DNA from: Dysgonomonas sp. HGC4
GTDB taxonomy: Bacteria; Bacteroidota; Bacteroidia; Bacteroidales; Dysgonomonadaceae
Direction of reading: 5' to 3'
Assembly: GCF_001261715.1 (NCBI RefSeq)
Contig: NZ_CVRU01000119.1
Coordinates: 31,355 to 95,354, forward strand
DNA: 64,000 nt
The stretch's first letter is position 1. The number at the start of each line of letters is the position of its first letter. The position numbers and the translations under genes are program-made. A model generated the notes under the pieces. It ran no database searches. It was not told where the DNA came from and saw only the letters and a program-made list of their open reading frames with translations. Below are positions 35,133 through 44,386 of the stretch, piece after piece.

Positions 35133-35206
35133 GTGCCATAGCTCAGTTGGTAGAGCAAAGGACTGAAAATCCTTGTGTCCCTAGTTCGATTCTTGGTGGC
35201 ACCACT
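35133..35206 (+). repeat. Right attachment repeat (attR), near-complete tRNA-Phe copy
   Basis: The 74 bp are identical to 22932-23005. Base 1 of the tRNA reads A instead of G, which breaks the first acceptor pair, and no TAnnTTTG promoter lies upstream. It is probably a silent copy, although a tRNA finder will call it. Confidence 0.85.
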
Positions 35207-35224
35207 TTAAAAGGTTTTAAGATT

Positions 35225-35257
35225 AAAGAGTTACATGAAAATGTAACTCTTTTTTTG
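35225..35257 (+). terminator. Original terminator of the chromosomal tRNA-Phe
   Basis: A 12-bp perfect stem (AAAGAGTTACAT/ATGTAACTCTTT) with a GAAA loop is followed by T-rich sequence. It now stands behind the promoterless tRNA copy. Confidence 0.8.
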
Positions 35258-35331
35258 TTTGAACAAATAGTGTTTTAGTAAGATTTGCTATTTGTTTTAA
35301 ATTTAATCAAAAGGTTACTGTGAAGAGAGAT

Positions 35332-35880
35332 TTAATAACAATTTACAGTAGATTCCAAAAGTTCTCCATTTCCTAGTTTGAAATCGAGTGAGCGATTTAA
35401 TTCTAGCTCATTGCTGGCGGTATAATCATAGATGTTGATCGTGAGTACTGTTGCTTTCTTTAAAGCTTCAATAAAGCCTTCAAATTGAATTTCATCAGGA
35501 TTCTTAAATGGGTTCTTAAATTCTTTACCATCCAACAAAAATATAACTTCTCTGTGGTCATCTTTAGAACTTACAAAATCAATACCTCCATAATCACCAT
35601 CCCTGTAGTTATTAGAATACTCAATTAAGAATAGAGGTTTTTGAGAAGGTTCTGTACATTTGATTGAAAAATATAAGATGTAATCTTTATTAGAAAAATT
35701 ACTTAAATGATTTTCTCCTTCGTATTTTAATAAAACCCATCCATCTGGCGATGCAATGTTTGCGATGTTGCTCAATTGCTCTTCTGAGAACTTATCTGCA
35801 TCAATAATTATATTATTTTCTTGAGAGAAAGAATGTAGACCAACTAATAATAAAAATGTTGTAAGAATATACTTTGTCAT
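35332..35880 (-). CDS. Exported protein, unknown
   Basis: 182 residues with a signal peptide ending near SFSQE. The mature protein mixes acidic and aromatic residues (HREVIFLLDGKEFKNPFKNP) with no recognised catalytic motif or domain. It lies just outside the right attachment repeat, on the other strand to the island genes, so it belongs to the chromosome. Length and signal support a real gene. Confidence 0.65.
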   Translation of the reverse strand: MTKYILTTFLLLVGLHSFSQENNIIIDADKFSEEQLSNIANIASPDGWVLLKYEGENHLSNFSNKDYILYFSIKCTEPSQKPLFLIEYSNNYRDGDYGGIDFVSSKDDHREVIFLLDGKEFKNPFKNPDEIQFEGFIEALKKATVLTINIYDYTASNELELNRSLDFKLGNGELLESTVNCY

Positions 35881-35992
35881 AATAGAAGTTTCTTTAGTGC
35901 GTTTAAATCGTTAGTTTGCAAAGATATTAATCTTAGAGCAACCTTATCAATATAAATAACTATCTTCTCATATAAAGAATGAAAATGTTATC

Positions 35993-36397
35993 TCAATGCT
36001 TTTTTTGAGGTAGTGGTATTTGTTCAACAAGCATTGTGTTGCCATTTTTGGCATAATAGGAGCAAAGCATATTGGTGATATCAACTGTCCATTTGTAAAC
36101 TCCGGCTTCAGCAGAATGCTTGCAAAAGGTTGTGTAGTCGGTCTGACCTTGCTGATGTATTGATAAAGCATGTTCTAGTCTTTCAATATTGCCTTTTTCG
36201 GCAATTGGTAGGGTAGGGTACTTTGCATCGGATGTAATATGGAAATTATCTTTTCCATGATAATCGGTGTGTCCGTCATTTACATAAATACTATAACTGG
36301 TAACTCCCACTTCTATCAATTCTTGAATGTAATGGGGGAAATCTGCTCCGCTTTTTACTCTTGAATGGATCTCTTCTATCTCATGAAGTGTGAACAT
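35993..36397 (-). CDS. DUF1398 family protein
   Basis: 134 residues. The pattern SGADFPHYIQELIEVGVTSY near the N-terminus, then YVNDGHTDYHGKD and AGVYKWTVDI, match the DUF1398 family found across bacteria. Its biochemical role is not established. No signal peptide, so cytoplasmic. It stands alone between the exported protein and rnc. Confidence 0.75.
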   Translation of the reverse strand: MFTLHEIEEIHSRVKSGADFPHYIQELIEVGVTSYSIYVNDGHTDYHGKDNFHITSDAKYPTLPIAEKGNIERLEHALSIHQQGQTDYTTFCKHSAEAGVYKWTVDITNMLCSYYAKNGNTMLVEQIPLPQKKH

Positions 36398-36533
36398 AAT
36401 CTTACATTTATATATTATAACTAATAGGATATTTAATTATAACAATTCATTAGAAGGCTTTGTTCTAGTTGATTAAAGACGTGTTTGTTGAGTTGTAGAT
36501 ATGCAAATAAGTCTTTGCAATAAATTATAAAGT

Positions 36534-37388
36534 TTAGACTTCTTTGGTCTCGTTGTTTGTGTTGTATTCTGTCAAAGGGGGTTGCTCAGGGCTTTCCTCT
36601 AGTATAGGAAGCTCTGATTCTTTTTCTTTAAGAATGAGTATTTCTTTTATGAATTCTTTATCCATATTTATTTTATCTAAAGCTTCCTCAGCAGCTCTTT
36701 GTTGTGATTCTTTTTTCGAATAACCTCTTCCGGTTCCCGATTCAAAATCGTAGATGTCAACAGCAGTATAAAATATTGGATTATTATTGTCGTCAGTAAA
36801 CGATTCAATGAGTCTGAATTCTACGGGGATCTTATTTTTTTGACTCCATTCGATGAGTCGAGATTTGAAGTTTACTTCTTGTTGAGCAACTGTTTCTATG
36901 TTTAAGTGCTCCACGATGAGTCTTTCGTGTACAAATTTTTTGGCAATTCGGTATCCTTGGTCAAGATATATTGCACCGATTAATGCTTCTAAAGCATTGC
37001 CATACATATGGGTTTTATGATTGCCTGTTTTGGCAGAAGATTTTATAAGGCGATCAAGTCCTAAATTAAGCGCTAGTTTATTTAGTGTTTCGCGTTGTAC
37101 AATCTTCGACCTCATATTGGTAAGGAAGCCTTCTTTTTTGTATTCGAACTCCTTAAATACAATGTCTGCTACTATCGCATCCAAGATTGCATCTCCTAAG
37201 AACTCGAGACGCTCATTGTTAATCCATCTACCGTCTTTAAGTTTGATTGACGAGGATTTGTGCAATAGAGCTTGTTCATACAATGTTATATTGTACGGAT
37301 AGAAATTTAGTATCTTGTAAAACGAAACATAAGGCTCTCTCCCTCTTTTAGGAAAAAGCCTTATAGTTCGATATAGTTTTTTAAGCAC
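36534..37388 (-). CDS. rnc: Ribonuclease III
   Basis: 284 residues. The catalytic signature NNERLEFLGDAILDAIVADI holds the metal-binding Glu and Asp, with a second acidic set in YGNALEALIGAIYLDQGY. A double-stranded RNA-binding domain follows (about 170-240), then a 40-residue acidic tail. RNase III cuts double-stranded RNA in rRNA and mRNA processing. It is last in an acpP-fabF-rnc operon (gaps 19 and 10 bp), an order common in bacteria. Confidence 0.95.
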   Translation of the reverse strand: MLKKLYRTIRLFPKRGREPYVSFYKILNFYPYNITLYEQALLHKSSSIKLKDGRWINNERLEFLGDAILDAIVADIVFKEFEYKKEGFLTNMRSKIVQRETLNKLALNLGLDRLIKSSAKTGNHKTHMYGNALEALIGAIYLDQGYRIAKKFVHERLIVEHLNIETVAQQEVNFKSRLIEWSQKNKIPVEFRLIESFTDDNNNPIFYTAVDIYDFESGTGRGYSKKESQQRAAEEALDKINMDKEFIKEILILKEKESELPILEESPEQPPLTEYNTNNETKEV

Positions 37389-37398
37389 TTATTTATAC

Positions 37399-38661
37399 TT
37401 ACTTATTAAACTTCTTTACGATTACACATGCATTGTGTCCACCAAAACCAAATGTATTTGATAAGGCAGCTCTAACTTCTCTTTTTTGAGCTTTGTTGAA
37501 TGTAAGATTCAATTTATAATCAATTTCGCTATCCTCATCTCCTTCAGTGAAGTTGATTGTTGGAGGAACAATGTCGTTTTGTACAGAAAGTACGCAAAAC
37601 AAAGATTCCATTGCTCCGGCAGCTCCTAAGAGGTGTCCGGTCATTGATTTAGTTGAACTGATATTCAATTTGTAAGCAGAGTCACCGAATACTTCTTTGA
37701 TAGCTTTGATCTCTGAGGGGTCTCCTACGGGTGTAGATGTTCCGTGAACATTTACGTAGTCAATCTCTTCAGGTTTCATGTTTGCATCCTCAAGGGCTGC
37801 TCTCATAACGATCTTTGCTCCAAGTCCATCAGGGTGAGATGATGTCAAGTGATATGCATCAGCAGACATTCCACCACCAACAACTTCGGCATATATTTTA
37901 GCTCCACGAGCTAATGCATGTTCTAACTCTTCAAAAATAAGACAAGCTGCTCCTTCACCCATCACGAAGCCATCACGAGACGCACTGAACGGGCGTGATG
38001 CTGTTTCTGGGGAATCGTTTCTTGTCGACAGTGCAGTCATTGCATTAAATCCACCTATGGCAGATTCACAAATAGAGGCTTCAGCTCCACCAACTACCAT
38101 TACGCTAGCTTTGCCCAAACGTATCAGGTCAAAAGAGCTAATCGCACTATGAGTAGATGATGCACAAGCAGAAACTGTTCCAAAGTTAGGTCCGCGAAGA
38201 CCATGTCTCATTGAGATGTGACCTGATGCAATATCAGCAATCATTTTAGGTATAAAAAACGGATTGAATTTGGGGCCCATTTCCTTATTCTGGAAATAGT
38301 ATCCAACTTCTTCTTCAAACGTTTTTATACCTCCAATTCCAGCAGATACAATTACACCTATCTTATCACAATCTTCAGTTTCGAACTTAATTCCAGAATC
38401 GGCAATTGCTTCTTCTGATGCAGCTATAGCCAACTGCGTATATCTGTCGCACTTGCGTGCTTCTTTTCTGTCAAGATATTTCGCTACGTCAAACTCTTTC
38501 ACTTCACAGGCAAACTGTGTCTTGAATTTCGACGCATCAAATTGAGTAATGGGCCCAGCTCCACTAACTCCGTTGATTGCATTGTCCCATGTGGATTGCA
38601 CATCGTTACCCAACGGTGTTATTGCACCTAAACCCGTTACTACTACTCTTTTTAATTCCAT
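37399..38661 (-). CDS. fabF: Beta-ketoacyl-ACP synthase II
   Basis: 420 residues, the usual FabF length. The active-site cysteine is in SACASSTHS and the two histidines in VHGTSTPVGD and KSMTGHLLGA; the end FGFGGHNACVIV is also typical. It condenses malonyl-ACP with acyl-ACP during fatty acid elongation. Placed between acpP and rnc on the minus strand. Confidence 0.97.
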   Translation of the reverse strand: MELKRVVVTGLGAITPLGNDVQSTWDNAINGVSGAGPITQFDASKFKTQFACEVKEFDVAKYLDRKEARKCDRYTQLAIAASEEAIADSGIKFETEDCDKIGVIVSAGIGGIKTFEEEVGYYFQNKEMGPKFNPFFIPKMIADIASGHISMRHGLRGPNFGTVSACASSTHSAISSFDLIRLGKASVMVVGGAEASICESAIGGFNAMTALSTRNDSPETASRPFSASRDGFVMGEGAACLIFEELEHALARGAKIYAEVVGGGMSADAYHLTSSHPDGLGAKIVMRAALEDANMKPEEIDYVNVHGTSTPVGDPSEIKAIKEVFGDSAYKLNISSTKSMTGHLLGAAGAMESLFCVLSVQNDIVPPTINFTEGDEDSEIDYKLNLTFNKAQKREVRAALSNTFGFGGHNACVIVKKFNK

Positions 38662-38680
38662 AAATTATTTGTGGAAATTT

Positions 38681-38917
38681 TTATTTTGCGTTAGCTTCAA
38701 TATAAGAAACTGCGTCTCCTACTGTTGAAATTTTTTCAGCTTGATCATCTGGAATAGAAATACCGAATTCTTTTTCAAATTCCATGATAAGTTCTACTGT
38801 ATCAAGTGAGTCAGCTCCTAGATCGTTTGTAAAACTAGCAGCATTTGTAACTTCTGTTTCTTCAACACCTAATTTATCAACGATAATTGCTTTAACTCTT
38901 GATGCTACGTCAGACAT
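38681..38917 (-). CDS. acpP: Acyl carrier protein
   Basis: 78 residues with the phosphopantetheine-bearing serine in [12 protein letters not shown]. Strongly acidic, as in all ACPs. It carries growing acyl chains for FabF encoded next to it. First gene of the acpP-fabF-rnc operon; a promoter lies about 50 bp upstream. Confidence 0.97.
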   Translation of the reverse strand: MSDVASRVKAIIVDKLGVEETEVTNAASFTNDLGADSLDTVELIMEFEKEFGISIPDDQAEKISTVGDAVSYIEANAK

Positions 38918-38968
38918 AACTTTTTGATTTTAATGAATAATTAAATTTTATTTCTAATTTTGTCGATG

Positions 38969-39001
38969 CAAAGTAAGCGTATTTTATTAATACGAAACAA
39001 A
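38969..39001 (-). promoter_or_regulatory. Promoter of acpP-fabF-rnc
   Basis: On the minus strand TTTG (39001-38998), 21 bp, then TTACTTTG (38976-38969), one mismatch from TAnnTTTG. Confidence 0.5.
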
Positions 39002-39073
39002 TATTTTGACCAGAAAATTCGTTAAAACTGCACATTTATTGTTTTTGTGTGCAAAATTATATAAAACCTGTTT

Positions 39074-39652
39074 ATGATCAATATCGCTATTTTCGCTTCC
39101 GGATCAGGCTCTAATGCTGAGAATATTACCAATTATTTTAAGGAAAGAAAAGATGTTTCAATAAAGCTTATTATCTCCAATAAGAAGGATGCTTATGTAC
39201 ATCAGCGGGCTGAAAAAATGGGAATAGAATCGGTCACTTTTTCTAAAAATAGTTTCGAAAATACCGATGAAGTTCTAAATTGTTTAGCGAAACATGAGAT
39301 AAATTTTATTGTCTTAGCTGGTTTTTTATTGAAAGTTCCTCAAAATATAATAGAGGCATATCCTCAAAAAATAGTAAATATTCATCCGGCATTGCTTCCT
39401 AAATTTGGTGGAAAAGGAATGTATGGTGATAATGTACATAAAGCTGTTGTAGCTGCCGGAGAATTAGAGTCTGGTATAACTATACATTATATTAATGAGA
39501 ATTACGATGAGGGTAATGTAGTCTATCAAGCAAAATGTGATGTTTTACCTACAGATACTTACGAAAATGTTGCAGAAAAAGTACATCAATTAGAATATCT
39601 TCATTTCCCTCAAATCATAGATAAGGTTTTAAGCGATACAATTGAGAAATAA
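39074..39652 (+). CDS. purN: Phosphoribosylglycinamide formyltransferase
   Basis: 192 residues, normal for PurN. FASGSGSNAENI at the N-terminus binds substrate phosphate; the active-site Asn and His are in IVNIHPALLPKFGGKGMYG, and the catalytic Asp in YINENYDEGNVVYQ. It adds the formyl group to GAR in purine synthesis, from 10-formyl-tetrahydrofolate. It diverges from acpP, and a two-way terminator follows. Confidence 0.95.
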   Translation: MINIAIFASGSGSNAENITNYFKERKDVSIKLIISNKKDAYVHQRAEKMGIESVTFSKNSFENTDEVLNCLAKHEINFIVLAGFLLKVPQNIIEAYPQKIVNIHPALLPKFGGKGMYGDNVHKAVVAAGELESGITIHYINENYDEGNVVYQAKCDVLPTDTYENVAEKVHQLEYLHFPQIIDKVLSDTIEK

Positions 39653-39684
39653 GAAAGGGTATTATATCTTTATTTACTAGTATA

Positions 39685-39720
39685 AAAAATGGCGAGAAGT
39701 TTATCTTTCTCGCCATTTCT
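39685..39720. terminator. Two-way terminator after purN
   Basis: AAATGGCGAGA (39687-39697) pairs with TCTCGCCATTT (39707-39717). A-rich and T-rich flanks on both sides serve both converging genes. Confidence 0.75.
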
Positions 39721-39744
39721 TATAATATATTCTTATGTATTATC

Positions 39745-40794
39745 TCAATTGTCGTATTTTACCTCATACCATACTTCTCCGTTAGGATTGCCTGATACCG
39801 TATTTCTTGTGCGTACTTCTTTCGAGATAATTTCTTTTCTTCTTAATCGGTTTACTTCTATTCTGTCAACTTCTTTCCCATTTATATAATAAGTCGGTTC
39901 GTCGCCAAATGGAGATTCTTCCTCTTCAATAATTGTTTGACTCTTATTAGGAACGGAATTATACGAATTGCTTGAATTATAGGATGGGTTTGTTGTTGGT
40001 TTCTTTCTTAAAGTAGATCGTCCGGCTCCTCCCGATAAACGAGATGACATAGAACCTGCACTTGTTGTTTGTGCTTGTTCTTTACGGAGATCTTCCAATA
40101 GAGCCTCCACTGCTAATGCTGCCTCTTCCATTGTTCTGTATTGACTAGCTCTATTCTTTTTGTCGAATACGGATGATTTTTTATTGGTTGATTTAGCTGG
40201 AGTTGTATCCTTTGTTTTTGTTGCTACCACTTTCGTTTCCGGTTGCGGTAACTCTTCCTCTCGTTGTTGAAATTCAATAGGTGAATTTTTTACAGATCTA
40301 GTTTCCGTTGCTTCACTCACTCTAGCTGTACTTACAGTAGCCTCTGTTGGTCTGAGAGCTTCTTTTTTTAAAACTCCTGATAAGACTGGTGCTCTGTGTG
40401 CTGCTGGAGATTGCGCTTCGCTTGCAGGTGCTGCCTGATGATTAGAGTTTTGTATTGTTCTTGCCACTGGAACGCTTCTAGGTCTTTCGTTCTCTTCTTT
40501 TACTAAATGTTTCTCTTCACTTTCTTGAGATTTAACATTTTTAGAAGTCGGAGAAGCATTGGTTGTTGTGGACACAGGAGTTTCTTCCTGCGATTGGGGT
40601 GCTCCGCTTTCTTGTTTTTGATAAACCACTAGTCCATCATCATCTATGTAGAAAGTATTGAGAGCTTTAAACTGATTTTCGAGACGCTTCTTCTCATTCT
40701 CGTCAATTTTAGTGCTGCGAGAATTCGAGTTGTTGCTTTGTGCAAAAGCATAAGATGCTATGGCAAGCAGAACAAGGGTTATTGAGAGTTTCAT
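39745..40794 (-). CDS. Exported low-complexity protein, unknown
   Basis: 349 residues from the ATG at 40794, which has AAAAAAGAAG as ribosome site and opens a signal peptide ending near SYAFAQ; the longer reading from 40827 adds an unlikely leader. The middle (about 50-290) is low in complexity and rich in Ser, Thr, Glu, Pro and Ala, likely disordered. The conserved-looking ends are ALNTFYIDDDGLVVYQ near the start and TRNTVSGNPNGEVWYEVKYD at the C-terminus. No function known. It may be a cell-envelope or gliding-type protein, but nothing in sequence proves this. Confidence 0.7.
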   Translation of the reverse strand: MKLSITLVLLAIASYAFAQSNNSNSRSTKIDENEKKRLENQFKALNTFYIDDDGLVVYQKQESGAPQSQEETPVSTTTNASPTSKNVKSQESEEKHLVKEENERPRSVPVARTIQNSNHQAAPASEAQSPAAHRAPVLSGVLKKEALRPTEATVSTARVSEATETRSVKNSPIEFQQREEELPQPETKVVATKTKDTTPAKSTNKKSSVFDKKNRASQYRTMEEAALAVEALLEDLRKEQAQTTSAGSMSSRLSGGAGRSTLRKKPTTNPSYNSSNSYNSVPNKSQTIIEEEESPFGDEPTYYINGKEVDRIEVNRLRRKEIISKEVRTRNTVSGNPNGEVWYEVKYDN

Positions 40795-40963
40795 CTTCTT
40801 TTTTATTTCTGTTAAAAATAGCAACACATTCTGATCCTTTTAAAGGTCTCCTTAAGTAAAGTGTGCTTGGTAAAACGATATGTTTTAGCCATCTTGGAAC
40901 GCACAAAATTAACACAAATCTTTGAGATAAAAAATAGAATTTTGTTAACTCTGTGAAACAGTG

Positions 40964-41857
40964 CTAATTTCGTCTCTGTTTATGCCATACTTGAGTTGAA
41001 TTGATTATGTTTTGCCACAAAATGTATGCTCCTGGTCCAATTGATGAAATCGGGTTGAGATAAGTCTGAGCCATCCAGATAGATAATATGGTGTTTTTTT
41101 GTCCTAATCCTTGCCCTCCTGCAATAGTATCACTATAATGCCGTCCCAATCGTCGCCCTATATAAAATTGAATAGCACAAATGAATAGGGTGAGTCCGAA
41201 GATTGTTAGTGCTGTATAGAAATGAGTACTACCCTCTAAGAGAAGAAAGTCTATGCTGCGTGCTGTTACTATCATGAGAGCAAGATTCCATAAATAGAAT
41301 GAGTAGGATTGAGAAGTTCTTATCTTATTCTGAACTTTTGGGAGAAATCTTCCGAGTAGAATAGCTAATACAAAAGGGAGTAAGAGTAGAATAAAAACTC
41401 GTTGGGTAATACTTTGTAGCTCTTCCCAAAATGAAAACTCGGAGTGCTCTCCTATAATTGTAAACATAAGAGGTGCTACTACTGCAACTGTTAAATTACT
41501 AAGTAAGCTAAATGCTGTTAAGCTAGCCGTATTTCCGCCTAGCATTCCTGTAATAACAACGGCGGAAGTTGCTGTGGGAGCCAAAATACATATCATCACA
41601 CTTTGTGCAATAATAGGGTCTATACCTCTGATGGCAACATAAGCAACGATGCTGCCTACTAATTGAATGACTAACAACCAGAAGTGAAGCATTGTAAATC
41701 GAACGGCTCGTAGCGAGATATTAGTGTAGGTGATGAGCAGCATAAAAAAGATCAGATATGGAGTAATAAATGCCAGCTGTGCCAGATAGGGATAAAATAA
41801 GGCTCCCACAATCATGGATACAGGCATCATGTACGATTTGATCTTTTTGATATTCAT
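40964..41857 (-). CDS. Bile-acid:sodium-symporter-like (BASS) transporter
   Basis: 297 residues with about nine or ten membrane spans. The segment ICILAPTATSAVVITGMLGG and the later AGGQGLGQKNTILSIWMA resemble the crossover motifs of the SBF/BASS fold. Family members move bile acids, pantoate, pyruvate or other organic anions with sodium; the substrate here is not visible. A well-formed promoter and a leader of about 100 nt precede it. Confidence 0.8.
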   Translation of the reverse strand: MNIKKIKSYMMPVSMIVGALFYPYLAQLAFITPYLIFFMLLITYTNISLRAVRFTMLHFWLLVIQLVGSIVAYVAIRGIDPIIAQSVMICILAPTATSAVVITGMLGGNTASLTAFSLLSNLTVAVVAPLMFTIIGEHSEFSFWEELQSITQRVFILLLLPFVLAILLGRFLPKVQNKIRTSQSYSFYLWNLALMIVTARSIDFLLLEGSTHFYTALTIFGLTLFICAIQFYIGRRLGRHYSDTIAGGQGLGQKNTILSIWMAQTYLNPISSIGPGAYILWQNIINSTQVWHKQRRN

Positions 41858-41966
41858 TACTTTACTTTAGAACGGAAAATGTTTAACGCTATGTTTTAGT
41901 GTTGCAACAGACTTATGACCATAATGCTCGCAAAACATCAAAATAGATCTGGGTCTTATTTGGTTG

Positions 41967-41996
41967 CAAAGATATATTTAAAAAATTCTTTTCAAA
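41967..41996 (-). promoter_or_regulatory. Promoter of the BASS transporter gene
   Basis: On the minus strand TTTG (41996-41993), 18 bp, TATCTTTG (41974-41967), an exact TAnnTTTG. It lies between the ABC exporter terminator and the transporter start. Confidence 0.65.
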
Positions 41997-42001
41997 CAGA
42001 A

Positions 42002-42031
42002 AGTTGCCCGAACAATTATTGTCGGGCAACT
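42002..42031 (-). terminator. Terminator of the ABC exporter operon
   Basis: A perfect 10-bp stem (AGTTGCCCGA/TCGGGCAACT) with a 10-nt loop, followed on the minus strand by TTCTGTTTG. The T-tract is short. Confidence 0.6.
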
Positions 42032-42061
42032 CTAATTTAGAATAAGATAAACTCTTATACC

Positions 42062-43348
42062 TTATTTATAGGAAAACCATTTGATGAGTTCTTTTATACT
42101 AGGCTTTTTTCCATACATGAGAATACCAACTCTGTAAATTTTTGCTGCAAACTTTACTGTGAAGAAAACGCTTGTATATAATATAGCTATGGAGAGAATT
42201 TTCTCCCAAAGAGGTATTTCGAAAGGAATGCGAACCATCATTACAATAGGTGATGTCAATGGAATCATCGAGCACCAGAAGGCGAGAGGTCCATCAGGAT
42301 TCTGAAGGCTATATATGCCTACATAAAAAGAGAATATGAATATTAAAGTTACAGGCATTACAAATTGCTGAGTATCTTGTGCATTATCCACCGCTGCTCC
42401 AAACATAGCAAAGAGTGAAGCATAAATAAGGTATCCACCGATGAATAGCAGTAGAAAATATATAATAATTTCTGCCCAGTTAATAGAGAATAACATCTCG
42501 ATGCTTGCTATCTGTGATGATAATCCTGCCATGTCAGCTTCTGCGAAGAGTGTGCTTTTCGCACCCAAGATAATAGCGAATATACCAAACCAGATGAATA
42601 GCTGTGTAATACCTGTTAAGCCGATCCCTATAATCTTTCCCATCATTAAATCGAATGGTTTTACCGATGAAATCATCACTTCCACAATGCGATTGCTTTT
42701 CTCTTCTACTACACCTTGCATTACCATAGTGCCATACATAAGTATAAACATATACATGATGAATGTGAAGACTCCTCCTATTCCTGCGGCAATAGCAGAT
42801 GAAGTTTCTTTCTCAGAGCCATCATCGCTCCATCTTTTGGTTGTAACTTTTATGTTGCCCGAGGTTTCAATAACTTGTCTGATATCGACTATGATTTTTG
42901 TGTCAATATCGGCTTCTTGTGCCAATCTATTTATTTTATCAGATTTTACAACTTCCGAAAGAGTGTTGTTTATGTAGCCTTGTAGATCGAGAGGAATTTG
43001 TTTTTCTGATACAAATGTGGCTGCTGTGGGGCTTTCCGATAAGTCTCCTGTTATTTGTAATATTCCGAAGATATCTTTTCCTACTTTTGATTTTAATTGA
43101 TCGTTTTGTTCCTCACCTACTATCTCGAATGAATAATGTTCTGACGATTTCAGATGAGAGGCGTATTTTCCTGTATTATCAATAACAGAGATTCGCTTAA
43201 TCTCCGAATCTTGAATATTGGATAATAATAAGGGTACAATTATTAACGCAGCCATAAGGATGGGCATTAATAAGGTAAGTATCACAAATGATTTTTTCTT
43301 TATTCGTGATAGGTATTCTCGTTTTATAATGAGGCTTAATGCATTCAT
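42062..43348 (-). CDS. ABC-2 type exporter permease (NatB-like)
   Basis: 428 residues with one span near the N-terminus, a large extracytoplasmic domain (about 45-185) and a cluster of about five spans at the C-terminus. This is the layout of NatB/YhaP-type permeases. EKSNRIVEVMISSVKPFDLMMGK is the typical coupling segment. The start overlaps the ATPase stop by 4 bp, so the two form one transporter. Cargo is unknown; NatAB in Bacillus exports sodium. Confidence 0.85.
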   Translation of the reverse strand: MNALSLIIKREYLSRIKKKSFVILTLLMPILMAALIIVPLLLSNIQDSEIKRISVIDNTGKYASHLKSSEHYSFEIVGEEQNDQLKSKVGKDIFGILQITGDLSESPTAATFVSEKQIPLDLQGYINNTLSEVVKSDKINRLAQEADIDTKIIVDIRQVIETSGNIKVTTKRWSDDGSEKETSSAIAAGIGGVFTFIMYMFILMYGTMVMQGVVEEKSNRIVEVMISSVKPFDLMMGKIIGIGLTGITQLFIWFGIFAIILGAKSTLFAEADMAGLSSQIASIEMLFSINWAEIIIYFLLLFIGGYLIYASLFAMFGAAVDNAQDTQQFVMPVTLIFIFSFYVGIYSLQNPDGPLAFWCSMIPLTSPIVMMVRIPFEIPLWEKILSIAILYTSVFFTVKFAAKIYRVGILMYGKKPSIKELIKWFSYK

Positions 43349-44250
43349 AGGTTTGTGACTGTTTGGATGAATATTTCGTTCATAGAGGGCAACTCTTCTT
43401 CAAAAGAGACTACTTCGTATTTGTCGGTTATTTCTCTTAGAATCTGTGAATTTGAAGAGCCTCCCAGCTTTTTGATTTTTACTTTAGTCGTTTCAGTATG
43501 TGATTCTTTCGATTCCAACGAAAATAAATCGGAAGATAAGTCAAAATCACTGCCATTTACAATTACGGTAAAAATGTGCTTTTTATACTTATTGCGTATC
43601 TCTTTTACATTACCTTGTAATACAGCCTGAGATTTATTAATCAGAGTGATTTCATCGCAAAGTTCCTCAACCGATTCCATGTTATGGGTTGAAAGAATAA
43701 TTGTTTTTCCTTTTGCTTTTAATTCAAGAATTTCTTTTTTCAAAAGCTCAGCATTAACCGGATCGAATCCACTAAATGGCTCATCGAGAATTAATAATTG
43801 AGGATCGTGGATAACAGTTGTTATGAATTGTATCTTTTGTTGCATACCTTTGGACAGTTCTTCTATCTTCTTGTCTTTCCACGAGGTAATATCGAATTTT
43901 TCGAACCATTCATCTATCCTTCGGTTGGCTTCTTGTTTTTTTAGACCTTTTAGTTCAGCCAAGAATAATGCATGCTCCTTCACTTTCATTTTTTTGTAAA
44001 GACCTCTTTCTTCCGGCAAATAGCCAATATTGTAAATGTCGGATTGAGCGGATAGATGACCGTTTAGAAATACTTCGCCACTATCAGGAGCTGTAATTCT
44101 ATTTATAATTCGTATCAATGTAGTTTTGCCTGCTCCATTGGGGCCAAGTAATCCGTAAATTTTCCCTTGAGGAACTTTTATACTTACATCATTAAGAGCC
44201 CTATGACCTGCATATTGCTTTATAATATTTCTGACTTCGAGGTATATCAT
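43345..44250 (-). CDS. ABC transporter ATP-binding protein (NatA-like)
   Basis: 301 residues. Walker A is GPNGAGKTTL, the signature is LSKGMQQKI and Walker B with its Glu is LLILDEPFSG; the H-loop is STHNMES. A C-terminal extension (about 215-301) fits NatA-type ATPases. It powers the permease encoded next to it. A divergent gene starts about 190 bp away on the plus strand. Confidence 0.93.
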   Translation of the reverse strand: MIYLEVRNIIKQYAGHRALNDVSIKVPQGKIYGLLGPNGAGKTTLIRIINRITAPDSGEVFLNGHLSAQSDIYNIGYLPEERGLYKKMKVKEHALFLAELKGLKKQEANRRIDEWFEKFDITSWKDKKIEELSKGMQQKIQFITTVIHDPQLLILDEPFSGFDPVNAELLKKEILELKAKGKTIILSTHNMESVEELCDEITLINKSQAVLQGNVKEIRNKYKKHIFTVIVNGSDFDLSSDLFSLESKESHTETTKVKIKKLGGSSNSQILREITDKYEVVSFEEELPSMNEIFIQTVTNL

Positions 44251-44386
44251 ATTTTATTTAGGTGTTGTTGCTTAATTGTTAGTAGCTCATTGAACCGAAA
44301 AATCACAGGTGCAGTATTTTTGTATGATTATAACTTTAAAACCTGTTAGGACACGAATTTAATTTATTATTCTAGATTATAAAGTA

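Larger units (their letters stand above)
22932..35206. mobile_element. 12.2-kb genomic island integrated in tRNA-Phe
   Basis: The island is bounded by 74-bp direct repeats of tRNA-Phe (22932-23005 and 35133-35206). It begins with a tyrosine integrase next to the tRNA and carries a REase-STAND protein, LytTR and membrane protein, ParB-like protein, helicase, structured RNA, ArdA and small exported proteins. No relaxase, conjugation, capsid or terminase gene is visible. It could therefore be a satellite, a mobilizable element using others' machinery, or a decayed integrative element. Confidence 0.85.

Noticed and set aside
35133..35204. A second functional tRNA-Phe gene
   Set aside because: It lacks a promoter, has A at base 1, and is identical over 74 bp to the left copy, as expected for an attachment repeat.
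22932..35206. Complete prophage or conjugative transposon
   Set aside because: No capsid, portal, terminase, tail, relaxase, mating-pair or coupling-protein gene is visible.
42441..42977. Plus-strand ORF of 178 residues
   Set aside because: It lies wholly within the ABC permease gene on the other strand, has no recognisable domain, and the permease is well supported.
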